Source: JACCTU01 sp963769665 (GTDB lineage: Bacteria; Actinomycetota; Thermoleophilia; Gaiellales; Gaiellaceae). Taken from it: a stretch of DNA of 64,000 nt. The DNA is taken from assembly GCA_963769665.1 (NCBI GenBank), contig CAVYMQ010000003.1, positions 1,984,001-2,048,000 on the forward strand, given 5' to 3'. A program made the translations under genes and the position numbers. The notes under the pieces were generated by a model. That model saw only the letters and a program-made list of their open reading frames with translations. It was not told the origin of the DNA and made no database searches. The first letter of the stretch is position 1, and each line of letters opens with the position of its first letter. Below are positions 14,753 to 23,944 of this stretch, one piece after another.

Positions 14753-16177
14753 CTAGACCTTCTCGGTCACCGGATGGCCGAGCTGCTTGTCCCACCAGTC
14801 CGACTCGCGCTGGTCGAACTTGCCCTGCAGCTGGCCCACGTAGTCCGAGAGCTGGCTCTCCTTCTTTCCGAGCCGTTCCTCGAGCTCCGCGACCTTCAGC
14901 TCCCGCCTCTCGAGCTTCTCTTCGCGGAGCTCGAGGTCGGCCTCGACGCGCGCTTCGCGCGCTTCGACCTCAGCCTCTCGCTCGTCCATCTCACGGATGC
15001 GATCCGAGAGTGATTCCTCAGTGCTGTTGAGCCGCTTCTCGCGGCGCTCGATGCGCTCGCGCTGTGACTCGAACAGCGCTTCCGTCGACTGCAGCTCTGC
15101 CTCGCGCGCAGCAAGCTCGCGCTCGCGCTCGAGCATCGCCTGCTGCTTGTGCTCGAGCTCGGCAGCCAGTCCTTCGTCGCGCTCGACACGGCGGAGCGTG
15201 GCGAGCTGACGGTTGAGCTCGGCTTCGCGGGCTGCGACTTCGGTCTCCCGCTTCTGAAGCTTGGCGTGCTGCTCCGCGGACTGCTCGCCGAGCTGCCCGA
15301 ACGAGGCGGCCTTCGACTCGAGGTTGTTCTCGGCGAGGCGGACGCGCTGCTCGACCTCGAGGAGCTCGGCCTCGCGCTTCTCGATCGTCTCTATGCGCGC
15401 GACCAGCCTGCCGTCCGCCTTGGCGAGCTCGCGCTGCTTCTCGAAGACCTCCGTCTCGCGCCCCGCAAGCTCCTCGTCCCGCGAGGTCAGCCCCGTCTCG
15501 CGGACGGCGAGCGCGGCCTCGCGGGCCTCGACCTTGGCGAGCATCTCCTGCTCGCGAAGCTCGATGTCCTGCTCGGCCCGGGCGATCGTGCGCTCGCGCT
15601 GCCCGAGCGCGGCCTCCTGCTTGGCGAGCTCGGTGGCAGCCTCGGTGCGGTTGCGGTCGACGCTCGACAGCTCGCGGAACTTGGCCTGCAGCTGCCGCTC
15701 GCGCTCCGCGGCGCGTGCCTCGGCGTCGGCGATTTCCGCCTTCTCGCTGGTGATCCGCCGAAGCTCTTCGGTGATCCCGTCGCTGCGCTCGGCCAGTTCC
15801 TGCTCGCGCGAAGCGAGCTCGTTCTCGCGGGCGGCCAGCATTGCCGCGCGCTGGTCGAGCTCCGACGATCGAAGGTTCAGGCCCTGGGGGCCGGCGAGCT
15901 CGCGCTCGAGCATCGCGGCCTGCTCGGCCATAGCGGCCCTGAGGTCACGCTCACGCGCAAGGGCCGACGACAGCTCGGAACGGAACGCTTCGACATCGGA
16001 GGTCGACCCGTTCTCGCTCGATCCCACCGGAAGGTCGGCGAGGACCTCCTCGGCAACGATGTGAGCAGGTGCTTCCCGTGGCGCTTGGGCGGTCTCTTCG
16101 TCCTCGCGACGCCGCTCGAGCTGACGGCGAAGCCCGGTGCCAAAGCCCTGGTCGGTGTCTTGGATCGAGTCGTCCAC
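14753..16177 (-). CDS. Long coiled-coil protein at the end of the tad operon
   Basis: Protein of 474 residues that is almost wholly coiled coil (about 60-460), with heptads rich in Glu, Arg and Leu and repeated REAEL/REQEL units suggesting internal duplication. No signal peptide or membrane segment is seen; the C-terminus ends SDWWDKQLGHPVTEKV. The GTG start follows GGAGG spaced five bases. It begins 10 bases after the TadC gene on the same strand, so is likely the last gene of the pilus operon. It might organise the pilus machine at the membrane or act as a cytoskeletal filament, inferred from position only. Confidence 0.75.
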   Translation of the reverse strand: MDDSIQDTDQGFGTGLRRQLERRREDEETAQAPREAPAHIVAEEVLADLPVGSSENGSTSDVEAFRSELSSALARERDLRAAMAEQAAMLERELAGPQGLNLRSSELDQRAAMLAARENELASREQELAERSDGITEELRRITSEKAEIADAEARAAERERQLQAKFRELSSVDRNRTEAATELAKQEAALGQRERTIARAEQDIELREQEMLAKVEAREAALAVRETGLTSRDEELAGRETEVFEKQRELAKADGRLVARIETIEKREAELLEVEQRVRLAENNLESKAASFGQLGEQSAEQHAKLQKRETEVAAREAELNRQLATLRRVERDEGLAAELEHKQQAMLERERELAAREAELQSTEALFESQRERIERREKRLNSTEESLSDRIREMDEREAEVEAREARVEADLELREEKLERRELKVAELEERLGKKESQLSDYVGQLQGKFDQRESDWWDKQLGHPVTEKV

Positions 16178-16186
16178 GATGACCTC

Positions 16187-17089
16187 CTAGAAGATCTCGT
16201 TGATCGTCAGCATGGCGGGGCCGAGGATGACGAGGAACATCGCCGGGAAGATGAAGATGACGGTCGGGAACAGCATCTTGATCGGCGCCTTCATGGCCTT
16301 CTCCTCGGCGGCGGCCTGACGGCGATCGCGGGTGTCCGATGCCTGCACCTTGAGGATGCGCCCGAGCGAGATGCCGAGCACGTCGGCCTGGATGATCGCG
16401 CGCGTGAAGTGTCCGACCTCGGGCGCAGCGGCACGCTCTGCGAGCTTCTTGAGCGCGTCGTGGCGGCTTTCGCCGATTCGCATCTCGTTGAGCGTGAGCG
16501 TGAACTCCTCGACGATCGGGCCGTCGAGGTGCTCCGTCAGCTTCGCGATCGCGCCGTCGAAGCCAAGGCCCGCTTCGACGCTGACCGCGAGCAGGTCGAG
16601 CGCGTCGGGCAGCTGCATCCGCAGCACCTCTTTGCGCGCCCGGACCTTCATGGTCAGCACCATGCCCGGCAGTGCGAAGCCGATGAACGTGCAGAGAAAC
16701 GCGAACGGAAGCGCGGCGAGCTTGCCGCCGAGCGTGCCGCCGACGATCGTGCCGAAGGCGAGGCCGGCGACTCCGAGAGCAGCCTTGGTGGCGAGAAAGG
16801 CGGTCGGCGTCACCTTGCGGGCGAGCCCGGCGCTGAGCAGCTTCGCCTCGACGTTCTGGACCGTCATCCGCGGGTTGATCTTCAACGAGATGCGGGCGAG
16901 CCGTGCGACTCCGGGTGCGAGGACACGCTCGCGGAACTTGAGCTCCGCGCTGCCTTCGCGACTGAGCTCGCCGTACCTGGTTGCACGACTGATCGCGACC
17001 GTGCGCTGGCGTGCGGTCGCCGTCGCCGCCTCGGCGAAGACGAAGATCGCAACGCCGAACATCATGAGACCGAGCAGAAGCAGCAACAT
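16187..17089 (-). CDS. tadC: Tad pilus inner-membrane platform protein TadC
   Basis: Type II secretion F-domain protein of 300 residues: N-terminal TM (3-20), a TM pair around AALGVAGLAFGTIVGG and LPFAFLCTFIGFALPG, the cytoplasmic F domain with QLPDALDLLAVSVEAGLGFDGAI (about 155-178), and a last TM near VIFIFPAMFLVILGPAML. With TadB it forms the platform that couples the ATPase to pilin polymerisation. It starts three bases after the TadB stop. Confidence 0.9.
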   Translation of the reverse strand: MLLLLLGLMMFGVAIFVFAEAATATARQRTVAISRATRYGELSREGSAELKFRERVLAPGVARLARISLKINPRMTVQNVEAKLLSAGLARKVTPTAFLATKAALGVAGLAFGTIVGGTLGGKLAALPFAFLCTFIGFALPGMVLTMKVRARKEVLRMQLPDALDLLAVSVEAGLGFDGAIAKLTEHLDGPIVEEFTLTLNEMRIGESRHDALKKLAERAAAPEVGHFTRAIIQADVLGISLGRILKVQASDTRDRRQAAAEEKAMKAPIKMLFPTVIFIFPAMFLVILGPAMLTINEIF

Positions 17090-17092
17090 CAG

Positions 17093-18961
17093 TTACCCCC
17101 TGAAGGAAGCGATCTTGCGGAGCATGTAGGAGCCGATGGCCATCGAGATGAAGCCGACGATGATCATCTTGTGCCCGGTCGACGTGTTGTAGAGCGGGCT
17201 CATGTACTCGGCGTTGATCAGGGTGATGATCCCCGCGAGCGCGAACGGCATCGCGACGAGCGTGTAAGCGGATGCGCGGCCCATTGCCGTCAAGCCTCTG
17301 ATCTTGCGTGCGAACGCCTGTCGCTGGCGGACGGCGTCGGCGACCATGTCGAAGATGCCCGCGAGGCTGCCGCCGACACTGCGCTGAACGGTCACGGCGG
17401 TCATCACGAACGAGAGGTTCTTGGATTGAACCCGGTCGGCCATCTCGGCGAGTGCGTCGTCGATCGGCCGGCCGAGCTGCGCCTCCGTCAGCACGCGCTT
17501 GAACTCGTCGCTGATCGGGGGCTGACCCTCGTCGACAACGGCCTGCATCGCCTGGCGGAAGCTGTGTCCAGCCTTCAACGACGCGGCCATCGTGATCAGG
17601 AGATCCGGCAGCTGCTCGTCGATCGCATTGACCCGCCGCTTCGCCTTGAAGGACAGAAAGCCGAGCGGGAGGAGGCCGCCGATGAGCATGGCGGCCAGGA
17701 TGAAGAGCGGCGAGAACGCCATCACGGCGGCGAACATTCCGAACAGGAAGGCCGGGCCGACCATGCAGTAGAAGAACTCGGAGGTGCGAAGCGGCACGTC
17801 TGCCCGCTCGAGCATCGAGCGCAGCTTGCCCCAGAACGAGAAGCGCTCGAATGCCTGCTCGGTTGCCTTCAGCAGGCCCGAAGCACCCTCGAAGCGTTCG
17901 CGGACCGAGGCCTTCTTCGCCCGGCGGCGCGGGCCCCCGACGTGCGGGCCGAGCCTCCGGCGAAGACGCGTGCTGGCCGGAGTGGCCATGGCCAGCGCGA
18001 CACCGAAGAGGATTGCGGTGCCGACGGCGAGGGCCAGGACGAGCGAGGCGGCGCCGGAGGTGAAGAGCTGCTCCGGGAGATAGCCGGCCAGACCGTCGCC
18101 GGGGGGCGGGGGAGTGCTGCCGGGAAGCGTCGTCTGCGTCGAACCCGAGCCGAAGCCGGGAACTGCGGCGGTCAACTTCAGCGTCTGGCCGGGGCGTGCG
18201 GCCGTCAGGTACGAGACGCGCCACGTGCGCGCGAGGTCCTGAGCGACCTTGTCGTACGCCGCCGCGAGCTCGGCCGACGAGTTCGCGCTGTAGTACCCAC
18301 CGCCGGTTGCCGTGGCGACCTGCTCGAGCGCCGCCTTGTTGAAGTCTCCGCTCTCGATCCCGATCGCGTAGACGGCGGCACCTGCCTTCCGTGCAGCGTC
18401 GATCGCCTGCTGGAGCGAGACACCCTTGGCGACGTTGCTGCCGTCGGTCATGACCACGATCACGCGACCCGGGTTCGCTTCGGTCGAGAGCGCGAGCGCG
18501 GAGAGGTGGATGGCGTCGTACAGGGCCGTCCCCTGCTTCGTGTCGAGCGCCAGATTCCGAAGTGCGCTGTCGGTGTCGATCGTCGCCGAGGAGAAACGCG
18601 TGGTTTGCACCGCGCTCTCTCCGAAGGTGACGACCGCGAGCCGGTCGGCGGCCGTCTTCCCGCCGACGAACGAGCGGGCGGCTGCGATCGCGTCTGTGAG
18701 GGGCTTGCCCTCCATCGAGCGAGAGTGGTCGATGGCGACCACGACGCTCTTCGCGCGGCCGAGGTTCTGTGCCACCAGCCCGGCGACGGCGTGGCCGTTC
18801 TCCTGCAACACCGGGGCGGCCTTCGACGGCTGGTCGGTGACGACCGACAGTTGCATCGTCGGGAGCCGGGTCGCGTCGACGCCGGTCAGCCCGACGGCCG
18901 CGGCCGCGGGCGTCGCCAGGATGGCGGCTGCCAGCGTGACGAGCGCGGCAATCCGGATCAC
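17093..18961 (-). CDS. tadB: vWA domain fused to TadB platform protein
   Basis: Protein of 622 residues. Signal peptide (1-22, LAAAILATPAAAA), von Willebrand A domain (about 70-235) with MIDAS VVVAIDHSRSMEG and VIVVMTDGSN, a proline-rich linker (PGSTPPPPGDG), a TM (about 300-322), then a complete TadB/F domain (about 385-622) with EQLPDLLITMAASLKAGHSFRQAM and two C-terminal TM helices. The vWA part would be outside the membrane, a metal-dependent ligand or pilus-binding module on the pilus platform. Standard TadB proteins lack it. The GTG start overlaps the cpaF stop by four bases. Confidence 0.88.
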   Translation of the reverse strand: MIRIAALVTLAAAILATPAAAAVGLTGVDATRLPTMQLSVVTDQPSKAAPVLQENGHAVAGLVAQNLGRAKSVVVAIDHSRSMEGKPLTDAIAAARSFVGGKTAADRLAVVTFGESAVQTTRFSSATIDTDSALRNLALDTKQGTALYDAIHLSALALSTEANPGRVIVVMTDGSNVAKGVSLQQAIDAARKAGAAVYAIGIESGDFNKAALEQVATATGGGYYSANSSAELAAAYDKVAQDLARTWRVSYLTAARPGQTLKLTAAVPGFGSGSTQTTLPGSTPPPPGDGLAGYLPEQLFTSGAASLVLALAVGTAILFGVALAMATPASTRLRRRLGPHVGGPRRRAKKASVRERFEGASGLLKATEQAFERFSFWGKLRSMLERADVPLRTSEFFYCMVGPAFLFGMFAAVMAFSPLFILAAMLIGGLLPLGFLSFKAKRRVNAIDEQLPDLLITMAASLKAGHSFRQAMQAVVDEGQPPISDEFKRVLTEAQLGRPIDDALAEMADRVQSKNLSFVMTAVTVQRSVGGSLAGIFDMVADAVRQRQAFARKIRGLTAMGRASAYTLVAMPFALAGIITLINAEYMSPLYNTSTGHKMIIVGFISMAIGSYMLRKIASFRG

Positions 18962-20403
18962 GACCGGCCCCCGTACGAAGCGCCGGCGAACGTCGGACGC
19001 GTGCCGGCGTCGGGCTCGAAGAACGTCGGGGCGAACGAAACGCCGTTCGCCGTCATCTTCTCGAGGAACGTGGGCTTGAGCCCGGTGCAGGAGAGTGCGG
19101 TCAGCAGCCGACCGGCTGCGGCCGACTCCTCGTCCGGTCCCTTCGCGACGAAGATGTCCTGCAGCGTCACGACGTCCGACTCCATCCGCTGAACCTCGGT
19201 CACGGCGGTGATGCGACGGGAGCCGTCGACGAGCCGGCTGATCTGAACGAGCAGGTCGAACGCGCTCGAGGTCTGCTCGCGAATCGCGCGCAGCGGCAGA
19301 TCGACGCCGGCGGTCAGTACGAGGGTCTCGAGGCGGGACAGGGCGTCGCGCGGAGAGTTCGCGTGGATCGTCGTCAGCGAGCCTTCATGGCCCGTGTTCA
19401 TCGCCTGGAGCATGTCCAGGGTCTCGGGGCCACGCACCTCGCCGACGATGATCCGGTCGGGCCTCATGCGCAGTGCATTGCGGACGAGCTCGCGGATCCG
19501 CACCTCGCCGGAGCCCTCGATGTTCGGAGGCCTCGACTCGAGCGTGATCACGTGCTCCTGCTGGAGCTGGAGCTCTGCTGCGTCCTCGATCGTCACGATG
19601 CGCTCGTCGCCCGGGACGAACGCGGACATCGCGTTCAGCAGCGTCGTCTTACCGGTACCCGTACCACCGGAGATCAGGATGTTGAGCTTGCCCTTGACGC
19701 ACGACGCGAGGAACTGCGCCGCCTTGGGCGAGATCGACCCGAAGTTGATCAGGTCGTCCATCGTGTACGGGTCGCGGGCGAACTTGCGGATCGTGAGCGT
19801 CGGGCCACGAAGCGCGAGCGGCGGGATGATCGCGTTGACACGGCTTCCGTCGGGAAGGCGTGCGTCGACCATCGGCGAGGACTCGTCAACGCGGCGTCCG
19901 ACCTGCGACACGATCTTGTCGATGATGCGCAGGAGATGGGCGTTGTCCGCGAACGTCGACTGCGTGCGCTCGATCCGGCCGGAGCGCTCGATGTAGATCC
20001 GATCGAACGCGTTGACCATGACCTCGGTCACGGAGTCGTCGTTGAGCAGCGGCTCGAGCGGTCCATAGCCGAGAATGTCGTCTGCGATCTCGCGGACGAT
20101 CTGGCGCCGCTCCTCGCGGGTGAGCGGCGTGCGGTCGAGCGCAAGCTGCTCGGTGACTGCGTGGAGGACGCGTTCGGACAGATCCTCCGTCTCGGTCTGA
20201 CGGAAGAGCTCGGGACCGAGCTTCGCGATGCATGCGTGATGGATGCGCGTCTTCAGCTCGGCATACGGGTCCATCGACTGCTGCTGGCGCGGTTGAGTGC
20301 GCGGCTGGCTGGCCGGCGAATGGTGCGGGCCGGCGGGTGCCGACGCGCTGTCGTCGGGGGCAACGGTGCTCCCGCTGGTCCGGATCCGCTCGTGAAGGCT
20401 CAT
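18958..20403 (-). CDS. cpaF: Tad pilus ATPase CpaF/TadA
   Basis: Secretion ATPase of 481 residues that powers pilus extension. N-terminal domain with the RLL-free helical region (about 70-150), then core: Walker A GGTGTGKTTLLN, Asp box VTIEDAAELQL, Walker B RPDRIIVGEVRGPE and His box NTGHEGSLTTIHANS, all of the CpaF subfamily. The ATG at 20403 is chosen over the longer frame because the extra N-terminus overlaps cpaE and is arginine-rich. It lies 2 bases after the cpaE stop and overlaps the vWA-TadB start. Confidence 0.95.
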   Translation of the reverse strand: MSLHERIRTSGSTVAPDDSASAPAGPHHSPASQPRTQPRQQQSMDPYAELKTRIHHACIAKLGPELFRQTETEDLSERVLHAVTEQLALDRTPLTREERRQIVREIADDILGYGPLEPLLNDDSVTEVMVNAFDRIYIERSGRIERTQSTFADNAHLLRIIDKIVSQVGRRVDESSPMVDARLPDGSRVNAIIPPLALRGPTLTIRKFARDPYTMDDLINFGSISPKAAQFLASCVKGKLNILISGGTGTGKTTLLNAMSAFVPGDERIVTIEDAAELQLQQEHVITLESRPPNIEGSGEVRIRELVRNALRMRPDRIIVGEVRGPETLDMLQAMNTGHEGSLTTIHANSPRDALSRLETLVLTAGVDLPLRAIREQTSSAFDLLVQISRLVDGSRRITAVTEVQRMESDVVTLQDIFVAKGPDEESAAAGRLLTALSCTGLKPTFLEKMTANGVSFAPTFFEPDAGTRPTFAGASYGGRS

Positions 20404-20405
20404 CG

Positions 20406-21593
20406 TTAGGCCCTCGCGAGGGCGCCGAAGAGCCGCCGCTTCTTCTCCTGCTCGGGCTCGAGCAGGCCCTTGGCCATCGACCGAATCGAGCGCGAGAAGT
20501 CGCAACCGGCCTCCGCGAGCACCGCGGGCGTTCCGCGGTTGACGGCGAGGGGCACCGCGCGGTCACTCGGCATCTCGAAGGCGATCTTCACGCCCAGTGC
20601 GCTCTCGACCTCGCTCTGCTTCATCCCGACCTTCGAGTTCGACCGGTTCAGGACGAACCGGACACGCGAGGCGGGGAAGGACAGCAGGTCGAGCGTGTGC
20701 TGCGCGAGCTTGACGTTCTTCAACGTGGGAACGTCGAGCCCACACAGGACGAGCAGCTCGTCCGTGCGGTCGAGGGTCGCGAGCATCGGGCCGTGGAAGA
20801 ACGGCGACGTGTCGACGACGATCAGGTCGTAGGAGCCGCGGGCAACCTCGAGGAGACGATTGACCTTCGGTTCCGTGACGAGCTCTGCGTCTTCCGGGCG
20901 GAGCGGGGCGGGGAGGACGTCGACGCCGGAGGCGTGGCGCGTGGTGTAACCGGCCAGCTTCTCCGAGTCGAGCTCTCCCGGTGCAACCACCAGGTCGTAG
21001 ATCGTCTTCTCGGGCTCGAGCCCGAGCATGATCGCCGCGTCTCCGAACTGGAGGTCGAGGTCGATCAGCAGCGTCCGCTTCTTCTCGTGCTTCGCAAACG
21101 CACAAGCGAGGTTCGTCGCGGTCACGGTCTTGCCCGTCCCGCCCTTCGGCGAGAACACGGTCAGGATCCGGCCGCGCTTGCCGACGCCACCCTCGGCCTC
21201 GAGTCGCCGGCCGGCGTGAGCCGCCTTGCGGACTGCGAAGACGACGTTGTCGGCCAGCTGGGGCAGGAGGAGCACGTCTGCCACGTCGGTCTCGAGCGCC
21301 TCGTTCAGGAGCTGCGAGGACTCACCCGACGCGAGCAGGATGATCGGGGCCTGCGTGTGCTCGCGGATCGAGGCGATGTCGTGCACCGGCAGGTGCGCGT
21401 CCCTCGTTCCGTGCATGACGACCTGGAGGTGACCACCCGCGAGCGGCGCGAACGCATCGGCGACGTTCTCGCTGAACCCGACGACTTCGACGTCGTCGTG
21501 TTGGTTGAGCGCGTCGAGGAGCGGCTCGAGGCCGTCGCAGTTTCCGGTGACGAAGATCCGCACCGAATCACGCGTATTGCCGTTGTCGCTCAT
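20406..21593 (-). CDS. cpaE: Tad pilus localisation ATPase CpaE/TadZ
   Basis: MinD/ParA-like protein of 395 residues with an N-terminal receiver-like domain (FVTGNCDGLEPLLDALNQ to about 110, lacking a clear phosphoacceptor) and a C-terminal ATPase with deviant Walker A FSPKGGTGKTVTATNLA, LLIDLDLQFGD (switch I/Walker B) and IVVDTSPFFHG. It positions the pilus machinery in the cell. The ATG overlaps the cpaB stop (TGATG). The longer frame to 21704 runs through cpaB and is rejected. Confidence 0.92.
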   Translation of the reverse strand: MSDNGNTRDSVRIFVTGNCDGLEPLLDALNQHDDVEVVGFSENVADAFAPLAGGHLQVVMHGTRDAHLPVHDIASIREHTQAPIILLASGESSQLLNEALETDVADVLLLPQLADNVVFAVRKAAHAGRRLEAEGGVGKRGRILTVFSPKGGTGKTVTATNLACAFAKHEKKRTLLIDLDLQFGDAAIMLGLEPEKTIYDLVVAPGELDSEKLAGYTTRHASGVDVLPAPLRPEDAELVTEPKVNRLLEVARGSYDLIVVDTSPFFHGPMLATLDRTDELLVLCGLDVPTLKNVKLAQHTLDLLSFPASRVRFVLNRSNSKVGMKQSEVESALGVKIAFEMPSDRAVPLAVNRGTPAVLAEAGCDFSRSIRSMAKGLLEPEQEKKRRLFGALARA

Positions 21594-22336
21594 CAGTTGC
21601 CTCCCTGGCCGCCACGGAGACCGTCGCGGAGAATCGTCAGATTGGTCTCCATGCTCTCGGGGCTGTCGACGGCGTCGACGACCGGACGGAGCTGGAGCGT
21701 CCACTCACCGTGGCGCTGGACGTGGAACAGCTTCTGCACCTGGGTGTCGGACACGGCGAGCAGCACGGACAGCTGGTTCCTGCCTGCTGCGTTGTCGAGC
21801 CGCTTGTTGCCGGTGGAGCCGGCGGGCTTCAGGACCTCGATGTCGCGCAGGACGATGCGGGTTGCCGAGGCGTCCTTTTCCTCGCTGATCTTCAGCGAGG
21901 CGACGAGGTCGACCCGGTCACCGGCCCTGAGCGTGTCGGCGAGGAGCTGAACGCCGTCGCCGGAAAGGGCGACCGCGCGCATGTTGCCGGCCAGGCTCGA
22001 ACGAACGCCGATCTCCGACGAGCTGTTGAAGCGCTGCCGGCTGACCTGCTCACCGGCGTAGATCGGCTGCGAGACGACGAACTCCTCGAGCTGGCTCTTC
22101 TCGGAGACCGCGCCCGGTGCGACGTTCTTCTGGGCGACCATCCGGGTCTCGACACGCGCCATGGCGGCGGCGCCGGAGATACCGGCCGGGATGTCGCTCT
22201 TCGCGACGAGGACGGACACGTCTTCCTCGCCGTCCTGGACGCGCTTCTCGTAACTCGTGACGTACATCATCGTCAGCAGCGCGGCGAAGGCGGCCAACAC
22301 CACTGCAATGACGATGTTTCTGAGGCGGTATGTCAT
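21593..22336 (-). CDS. cpaB: Tad pilus assembly protein CpaB/RcpC
   Basis: Protein of 247 residues with an N-terminal TM (7-27) and a periplasmic SAF domain: VLVAKSDIPAGISG, VSQPIYAGEQVSRQRF and MRAVALSGDGVQLLADTLRAGDRVDLVAS are the family signatures. It is thought to form a channel or wall-spanning part of the pilus complex. It has an acceptable AGGAA-type ribosome-binding site and starts 19 bases after the TadG stop. Confidence 0.92.
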   Translation of the reverse strand: MTYRLRNIVIAVVLAAFAALLTMMYVTSYEKRVQDGEEDVSVLVAKSDIPAGISGAAAMARVETRMVAQKNVAPGAVSEKSQLEEFVVSQPIYAGEQVSRQRFNSSSEIGVRSSLAGNMRAVALSGDGVQLLADTLRAGDRVDLVASLKISEEKDASATRIVLRDIEVLKPAGSTGNKRLDNAAGRNQLSVLLAVSDTQVQKLFHVQRHGEWTLQLRPVVDAVDSPESMETNLTILRDGLRGGQGGN

Positions 22337-22355
22337 TGCGGTTCCTTCCTATCGG

Positions 22356-23261
22356 TCAGTCGATGAGCGCAACTGAGCGCACACCGAAGTCGGCGGAGCT
22401 AGAAGTGGTGGAGAGCAGGCCCTCCCAGATCACCTTGGTGAAGTAACCCTCGAGCTTTCCGTTGCTTCCATGGGCGTCGTAGCCGAGCATCACGAAGCCG
22501 ACCCAGCCCACGATTTCGTATTCGAAGTTGGCGCCGCCACCGTGCGTGCGGCGGTAGATCGGGAAGAGCATCTCGTCACCGATCCGCGCGTCGAGTGCGT
22601 CTTTCACGTTGCTCGAGTTGAACTTCGCGCCGGGGTCGGAGCCGTACCAGTCGAGCGCCATGAAGCCCTCGTAGCCCCGAAGAATCCAGTCGGCGAGAAT
22701 CTGCGAGCCCGTTCCGCCGTGCGAGCCGTCGAGGTTCAGCAGGCGGAACGCTCCCGGGCCGGTCTTCTTGAGGTCGAGCTCCGTCTCGTTGTTCGGGCCG
22801 AAGCACGACAGCATCGGGCTGCAGCCGAGAAGTGGATGCTTCTCGTCGACGGCGATCGGCGCGGCCCAGCGTGCCTCGGCCGGCACACCGGCGCGAGCCG
22901 TCGCCGTCGAACCGACCTGGACGGAGTCGATCCCGACGACCTTGGCGAAAAAGCTGTCTGCGGGCTTCTCGACGTTGACGTGAATCGTGTCGCCGGCAAG
23001 AACCGTCGTCGAGAAGGTGACGTTGGCAGAGGCAACGCCGCCGCCGTTCTTTCCACCGTACTCAATGGCGAGTGAACGGGCAGTGCCCTGGCTCTCGGGG
23101 AGCGCCTGCGCGCCGGCGAGTGCGGCGGCGTCGGCGACACGCTGCGTGTCGCGATCCTCGCGGAACCAGGAGCCGACGTCGATCACCGCAGCTGCGGATG
23201 CAAGAAGAACCGTCAAGAAGAGGACGGTGAGTGCCGCAGCCTGGCCGTGTTCGCGTCTCAT
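22356..23261 (-). CDS. TadG-like pilus assembly protein
   Basis: Protein of 301 residues with the TadE/TadG N-terminal signature: EHGQAAALTVLFLTVLLASAAAVIDVGSWFRED (class III-like TM) followed by the typical ADAAALAGAQALP motif. The outside part carries four cysteines, two of them in LLGCSPMLSCFGPN. It is a minor pilin or envelope-anchored part of the Tad system. The ATG at 23261 has GGAG spaced five bases; a GTG two codons earlier is possible. Confidence 0.85.
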   Translation of the reverse strand: MRREHGQAAALTVLFLTVLLASAAAVIDVGSWFREDRDTQRVADAAALAGAQALPESQGTARSLAIEYGGKNGGGVASANVTFSTTVLAGDTIHVNVEKPADSFFAKVVGIDSVQVGSTATARAGVPAEARWAAPIAVDEKHPLLGCSPMLSCFGPNNETELDLKKTGPGAFRLLNLDGSHGGTGSQILADWILRGYEGFMALDWYGSDPGAKFNSSNVKDALDARIGDEMLFPIYRRTHGGGANFEYEIVGWVGFVMLGYDAHGSNGKLEGYFTKVIWEGLLSTTSSSADFGVRSVALID

Positions 23262-23263
23262 GA

Positions 23264-23665
23264 TCACTCCAAGCGTTCAGTCGTGACGCTCGTCAGGGTG
23301 CCGCTTGAGACAACCATTCCGAGAACGTCGATGGAATACGGATATGTGACGGTGCAGCTGACGTCGCTGCCGGGAGTGCTCCAGTCGGTCGAAGTACAGC
23401 TGGCGTCCAAACCGGGCCCGTTGAGGCCGTTGGCAGCGTTGAGTGCGGCCGCTTCGGCCGCGGCGCCGGTGTCGCCGACGTGGCGGCTGACGGCGGCCTT
23501 GCGTGCGCCGACGCGCGACGCGTCGGTGACCGTGAGGTAGTCGTGGAAGACGACCCCGAACTGGATGATCCCGAAGAGGAGCAGGCAGAGCACCGGCAGC
23601 AATGCTGCGAACTCGACCAAAGTCTGGCCGCGTTCGTCGCTCGTTCGCTCCTGATGTCGCTTCAC
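23264..23665 (-). CDS. TadE-like pseudopilin
   Basis: Pseudopilin of 133 residues: ERGQTLVEFAALLPVLCLLLFGIIQFGVVFHDYL is the TadE prepilin-like signature (G-cleavage, then hydrophobic helix with E5). A cysteine pair (DASCTSTDW and DVSCTVTYPY) probably forms a disulphide outside. The GTG start follows GAGGAGAG. First gene after the pilin/terminator; two bases before the TadG start. Confidence 0.88.
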   Translation of the reverse strand: MKRHQERTSDERGQTLVEFAALLPVLCLLLFGIIQFGVVFHDYLTVTDASRVGARKAAVSRHVGDTGAAAEAAALNAANGLNGPGLDASCTSTDWSTPGSDVSCTVTYPYSIDVLGMVVSSGTLTSVTTERLE

Positions 23666-23717
23666 TGCCGTTCTCTCCTCGCGGTTGGATCGATGTGACG
23701 GAAACTTGGAAGAACTC

Positions 23718-23744
23718 GGCGGACCCCTGGGTAAGGGGCCCGCC
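23718..23744 (-). terminator. Partial terminator after the pilin gene
   Basis: Hairpin GGCGG-A-CCCCT/AGGGG-C-CCGCC with one mismatch and a GGGTA loop, 18 bases after the pilin stop codon and before tadE. It would let pilin mRNA be made in excess of the assembly genes. Confidence 0.65.
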
Positions 23745-23761
23745 GCTGTTCGGGTGCGGCC

Positions 23762-23944
23762 TTAGCCGCTGATCACGCTGGTCACGGAGCCGAGGCGTCC
23801 GGTGATCGCCAGCACGAGTGCGCCGAGCGCCGTGATGACAACGGCGGCGATGACAGTCAGGATCACGGCGTACTCAGCCATGGTCTGACCCTCCTCGCGG
23901 CGTGCGAACGTGCTGAACATGGTGAACCAATTACGAATCGTCAT
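23762..23944 (-). CDS. flp: Flp/type IVb major pilin
   Basis: Prepilin of 60 residues: MTIRNWFTMFSTFARREEG leader, cleavage after Gly in REEG/QTMAEYAVILTVIAA, with the conserved E5-Y6 pair, then a hydrophobic helix and short polar tail. It is the pilus subunit of the Tad machine. The ATG at 23944 is preferred over GTG at 23956, which would overlap its own GGGAGGTG ribosome-binding site. The mRNA leader can form a long helix that hides this site (see 23945-24036). Confidence 0.92.
   Translation of the reverse strand: MTIRNWFTMFSTFARREEGQTMAEYAVILTVIAAVVITALGALVLAITGRLGSVTSVISG

Noticed and set aside
15149..19192. 1347-codon plus-strand frame across the tad operon
   Set aside because: It is the complement of high-GC coiled-coil, TadC and TadB genes; GC-rich third positions produce long open shadows with no domain.
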